Below are positions 61,021 to 64,000 of a stretch of 64,000 nucleotides of DNA, piece by piece. Below the pieces are notes generated by a model, which worked only from the letters and a program-made list of their open reading frames with translations, was not told where the DNA came from and made no database searches. The DNA is from Kluyvera sichuanensis (GTDB taxonomy: Bacteria > Pseudomonadota > Gammaproteobacteria > Enterobacterales > Enterobacteriaceae). Position 1 is the first letter of the stretch; every line of letters starts with the position of its first letter. Made by a program: the position numbers and the translations under genes. The stretch lies in the NCBI RefSeq assembly GCF_014218705.1, contig NZ_JABBJF010000003.1:300966-364965 (forward strand). Reading direction: 5' to 3'.

Positions 61021-61916
61021 TTAAAAATCAATACTGCCAGGCGCTGGCGGAAATGCGCAGCAAAAGCGCGCACAAGTTGAAGGAAGTCGGCGATCAGTGG
61101 CGTACTCCTGATCTGCTTTTCTGGGGCATCAATGCGATGTTTGGCCCGTTGGTTCTCGACCTGTTTGCTGATGACGATAACGCGAAGTGCCCAGCATGGT
61201 ACACCGCTGAAGATAACGCTTTAACGCAGGACTGGTCATCCCGTTTGCTGGAGCTCGGCGGCGCTGGTTATGGCAACCCGCCATACAGCCGGTCGCAGTA
61301 TAACGATAAACAGGCAATCACCGGCATGCGCCACATCATTTCACACACATTGGCAATGAGAGAACAGGGCGGGCGCTACGTCTTTTTAATCAAAGCGGCA
61401 ACGGGTGAAGTCTGGTGGCCGGAAGAAGCAGATCATGTCGCGTTTATCCGTGGGCGTATCAGTTTCGATCTGCCAGTGTGGTACCGACCAGAGGAAGGGC
61501 AGCCGTCCGAATCGTCAGCAGGGTTTAGTGCTGCGATTGCGGTATTCGATAAGTCATGGCGTGGTGAGCGTTTCAGCTACATCAGCCGCACCGTGCTGGA
61601 AGAAAAAGGGCGTGCGTCTATGGCGCTGGCCACCTTTGCCGCCTGTAAAGCTCTGCCAACAGCCGCACAGTCGGTGCTGAAGGAAGAACAAGCCACGGCG
61701 CCGCAGGTGTTACCGGGAGCAGAATCACGCATCTGGCCGCTTGAGGTAGGCATTGTGTTTAACCAGGTAGATGGCGCTGATGCGCTGGAAATGTCGCAGC
61801 AGAACAAACTAAAAGCCCACATCAACCAGCTCTGGCTGGAACGAACACCCACCAGCGAGATTATTGATATCGCGCGCGGCCTGACCGGGAGCATGTTGGG
61901 GGTGACCTGTGCGTGA
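61017..61916 (+). CDS. Phage N6-adenine DNA methyltransferase
   Basis: 299-residue protein of the phage N-6-adenine-methyltransferase (DAM) family. DQWRTPDLLFWGIN at residues 26-39 and the catalytic NPPY at 87-90 are diagnostic. The C-terminal 100 residues are extra and contain a proline/alanine-rich stretch; their role is unknown. No partner restriction enzyme is nearby, so it is probably an orphan enzyme protecting phage DNA or marking replication or packaging. It overlaps neighbours by four and eight bases. Confidence 0.88.
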   Translation: MIKNQYCQALAEMRSKSAHKLKEVGDQWRTPDLLFWGINAMFGPLVLDLFADDDNAKCPAWYTAEDNALTQDWSSRLLELGGAGYGNPPYSRSQYNDKQAITGMRHIISHTLAMREQGGRYVFLIKAATGEVWWPEEADHVAFIRGRISFDLPVWYRPEEGQPSESSAGFSAAIAVFDKSWRGERFSYISRTVLEEKGRASMALATFAACKALPTAAQSVLKEEQATAPQVLPGAESRIWPLEVGIVFNQVDGADALEMSQQNKLKAHINQLWLERTPTSEIIDIARGLTGSMLGVTCA

Positions 61917-63846
61917 AATTATCGTTGATAACTTTGCTGGTGGCGGTGGGGCATCAACCGGCATTGAACTGGCGATCGGGCGTAGCGTGGATATTGCTAT
62001 TAACCACGATGAAAACGCCATCGCAATGCACAAAACAAACCACCCGGACACGCTTCATTACTGCGAATCGGTGTTTGATGTTGATCCGGTTGCGGCCACC
62101 GGCGGTAACGCTGTCGGCCTGGCATGGTTTAGCCCTGATTGCCGTCACTTCTCAAAAGCGAAGGGCGCAAAGCCAGTGAAGAAGGAAATCCGTGGGCTGG
62201 CGTGGATTGTCCTGCGCTGGGCACTGGCGAAACGTCCTCGTGTGATGATGCTGGAGAACGTTGAAGAGTTTAAAACGTGGGGGCCGCTGCTGGATGATGA
62301 AATGCGCCCGGATCCTGCACGTATTGGCGAAACCTTCAAAGCTTTTGTTGGCATGTTATCCACTGGCATTGCGCCGGATCATCCGGCGCTGGATGAGGTT
62401 TGCGAGTTCCTCGGGATTGAGCCCGAAAGTATGCAGGCGAGACAACTGATCGACGGGCTTGGGTATGCCGTTGATTTTCGCGAGCTCCGCGCGTGTGACT
62501 ACGGCGCACCTACTATCCGGAAACGCTTTTTCATGGTTATGCGCTGCGATGGCCACGCGATTGAATGGCCTGCCGTAACCCATGGGGATCCTAAATCGCT
62601 AGAAGTGCAAAGTGGCAATCTTGCTCCATGGCGTACAGCTGCCGAATGTATCGACTGGAATATCCCGGCGCTGTCTATCTTCGACCGCAAAAAGCCACTG
62701 GCAGAAAATACGCTTAAGCGCATCGCGCGGGGCATCCAGCGCTTTGTTATTGAGAGCGCATCGCCGTTTATCGTGAAGTGTAATCACACCAGCACCAAAA
62801 CGAGTTACGACTGTTTCCGTGGGCAGGCGCTGGCCGAACCACTACAGACAATCACAAAAACCCATGGCTACGCGGTTGCTGTTCCACACCTGACGAAATT
62901 CCGAACTGGTGCAACCGGGCAACCCGTTACCGAACCAGTACCAACGGTGACCGCTGGCACATCGAAACGCCCTGGCGGTAATGGGCATGCGCTCGGTGTC
63001 GTTGAAGCTGCATTAACGCCATTCCTGGCTGGCAATGGTGGTAGTGAATACCAGGCGAAGCCACGGCCGCTGGATAAACCTGCGCATACCATCCTCAAGC
63101 AATCCCGCTCCTGCCTGGTAACGCCGACGTTAATTCAGATGGGCTACGGTGAACAGCCTGGGCAGGAACCGCGCGTCCTGCAACTTCATCACCCTCTGGG
63201 CACCGTTGTTGCTGGTGGCAATAAGTTTGCGACCGTAAGTGCATTCCTGGCTAAACACTACGGCGGAAACTACACCGGGCCGGGGATCAGCCTAGATGAA
63301 CCAGCGCACTCTGTGACAACGGTAGACCATCACGCACTGGTTAGCGCGCAAATTGTTGGTGTTGGCGGTCGTGCAGGACAGAGCCGCCCGAGAGACGTTA
63401 GTGAGCCTATCCAGACCCTGACGACGAAAGCAGATAGCGCAATGGTTACTTCACATCTTATTAAGCTGCGCGGTACCTGCCGAGATGGGCAGCGTCTGGA
63501 CGAGCCCATGCCGACTATCACCGCTGGCGGGCAGCACGTCGGCGAGGTTCGGACCTTCCTCGAGACTTACTGCGGGGAGAGCTCAGACGAATGGCTGGTG
63601 ACCATTGAAGGGGTGAAATACCAGATCGTGGATATCGGGATGCGCATGCTTCAGCCGCATGAACTGTACAAGGCTCAGGGCTTCCCCGATGGCTACGTTA
63701 TCGATCAGGACTTCCGTGGCAAGAAATACGCCAAAGATAAACAGGTAGCGCGCTGCGGTAATGCTGTGCCGCCTCCATTCGCCGAGGCGCTTGTGCGCGC
63801 AAACTTACCGGAGCTCTGCGTGAGCAAAGAGGAAAAAGCAGCATGA
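61909..63846 (+). CDS. Phage C5-cytosine DNA methyltransferase
   Basis: 645-residue C5-MTase, long for the family. Motif I FAGGGGASTGIEL at 9-21; motif IV is SPDCRHFS with catalytic Cys78 (PDC in place of the usual PCQ); motif VI is ENV at 116-118; motif VIII is RKRFFMVMR; motif X is GNAVPPPFAEAL at the C-terminus. The target-recognition region repeats a DEPxxTITxxxHxxV-like segment five or more times. GTG start, overlapping the adenine methyltransferase stop. No restriction gene adjoins, so it is likely an orphan anti-restriction enzyme. Confidence 0.9.
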   Translation: MREIIVDNFAGGGGASTGIELAIGRSVDIAINHDENAIAMHKTNHPDTLHYCESVFDVDPVAATGGNAVGLAWFSPDCRHFSKAKGAKPVKKEIRGLAWIVLRWALAKRPRVMMLENVEEFKTWGPLLDDEMRPDPARIGETFKAFVGMLSTGIAPDHPALDEVCEFLGIEPESMQARQLIDGLGYAVDFRELRACDYGAPTIRKRFFMVMRCDGHAIEWPAVTHGDPKSLEVQSGNLAPWRTAAECIDWNIPALSIFDRKKPLAENTLKRIARGIQRFVIESASPFIVKCNHTSTKTSYDCFRGQALAEPLQTITKTHGYAVAVPHLTKFRTGATGQPVTEPVPTVTAGTSKRPGGNGHALGVVEAALTPFLAGNGGSEYQAKPRPLDKPAHTILKQSRSCLVTPTLIQMGYGEQPGQEPRVLQLHHPLGTVVAGGNKFATVSAFLAKHYGGNYTGPGISLDEPAHSVTTVDHHALVSAQIVGVGGRAGQSRPRDVSEPIQTLTTKADSAMVTSHLIKLRGTCRDGQRLDEPMPTITAGGQHVGEVRTFLETYCGESSDEWLVTIEGVKYQIVDIGMRMLQPHELYKAQGFPDGYVIDQDFRGKKYAKDKQVARCGNAVPPPFAEALVRANLPELCVSKEEKAA

Positions 63847-64000
63847 TGGATTTAACTTCGCGTCAGCAGCACGTTCTGGATCTCCTGATCGATTACCAGC
63901 GTGAACATGGTTTCCCACCTACTAACTTCGAACTGGCGGGGCTGCTGGGATGCAGCTCTCCCAACGCTGCGGCGGATCACCTCCGCGCGCTAGAGAAAAA
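63843..64000 (+). CDS. LexA-like DNA-binding protein (cut by window end)
   Basis: The first 52 residues (MMDLTSRQQHVLDLLIDYQR..) match the N-terminal winged-helix domain of LexA (REHGFPPTNFELAGLLGCSS, AAADHLRALEK). The frame is open to the window end, so it cannot be said whether a peptidase domain follows. It overlaps the cytosine methyltransferase stop by four bases. Confidence 0.8.
   Translation, partial: MMDLTSRQQHVLDLLIDYQREHGFPPTNFELAGLLGCSSPNAAADHLRALEK

Larger units (their letters stand above)
50264..64000. mobile_element. Lambdoid prophage integrated at sbcB (left part; right end outside)
   Basis: The gene set is typical of the left and early region of a lambdoid phage: integrase next to the junction, AlpA-like factor, a leftward block ending at a CI repressor, divergent cro, then CII-like regulator, replication initiator and methyltransferases. 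sbcB is a known insertion site for lambdoid phages, including Stx2 phages, in E. coli. Lysis, structural and any cargo genes would lie beyond the window. Confidence 0.93.

Overview
The window is an enterobacterial chromosome segment, most likely Enterobacter or a close relative. Gene content and order are E. coli-like: colanic acid cluster, galF, O-antigen locus, gnd, ugd, his operon, yeeZ, plaP, tsuAB, sbcB. It differs from E. coli in having a UDP-glucuronate 4-epimerase gene between ugd and hisI where wzz would be, and in lacking yefM/yoeB and yeeY around yeeZ. The genus is an inference; no rRNA is present to settle it.

Layout. (1) 1-19286: the colanic acid operon on the + strand, from the 3' end of wzc through wcaA-F, gmd, fcl, gmm, wcaI, cpsBG, wcaJ, wzxC, wcaK, wcaL and wcaM. 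It makes GDP-L-fucose and assembles, decorates, flips and polymerises the repeat unit. (2) 19421-33098: galF, a 456-base leader with a JUMPstart/ops element for RfaH, then a strikingly AT-rich O-antigen locus. That locus holds a fused nucleotidyltransferase-HAD phosphatase, a TagB/TagF-type glycerophosphotransferase, three GT4 glycosyltransferases, a Wzx flippase, the fnlABC genes for UDP-L-FucNAc, wbuB and wbuC. No wzy polymerase and no wzz is visible. (3) 33287-37143: gnd, ugd and uge, which supply or border the surface-sugar genes. (4) 37298-44488: the complete his operon on the - strand, with hisL leader peptide, attenuator and promoter. (5) 44667-50263: yeeZ, a three-hairpin leader, the small gene yoeI overlapping plaP, tsuA, tsuB and sbcB (-).

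(6) From about 50264 to the end: the left part of a lambdoid prophage integrated at the 5' end of sbcB. It has an integrase, an AlpA-like factor, a leftward block (DEDD exonuclease, Ea22-like and zinc-ribbon proteins, yfdR/yfdQ/yfdP homologues), a CI/Cro switch, a rightward block (YmfL/CII-like regulator, a DUF4222 protein, a replication initiator with iterons inside its gene, N6-adenine and C5-cytosine methyltransferases) and the start of a LexA-like gene cut by the window end.

The least ordinary points are: the probable glycerol-phosphate O antigen with no polymerase in the locus; a set of about six TTGCG-N5-CGCAA operators placed like lambda OL and OR, one of them inside cro; four 15-bp iterons inside the initiator gene, a likely phage origin; and the chimeric sbcB start at the prophage junction.
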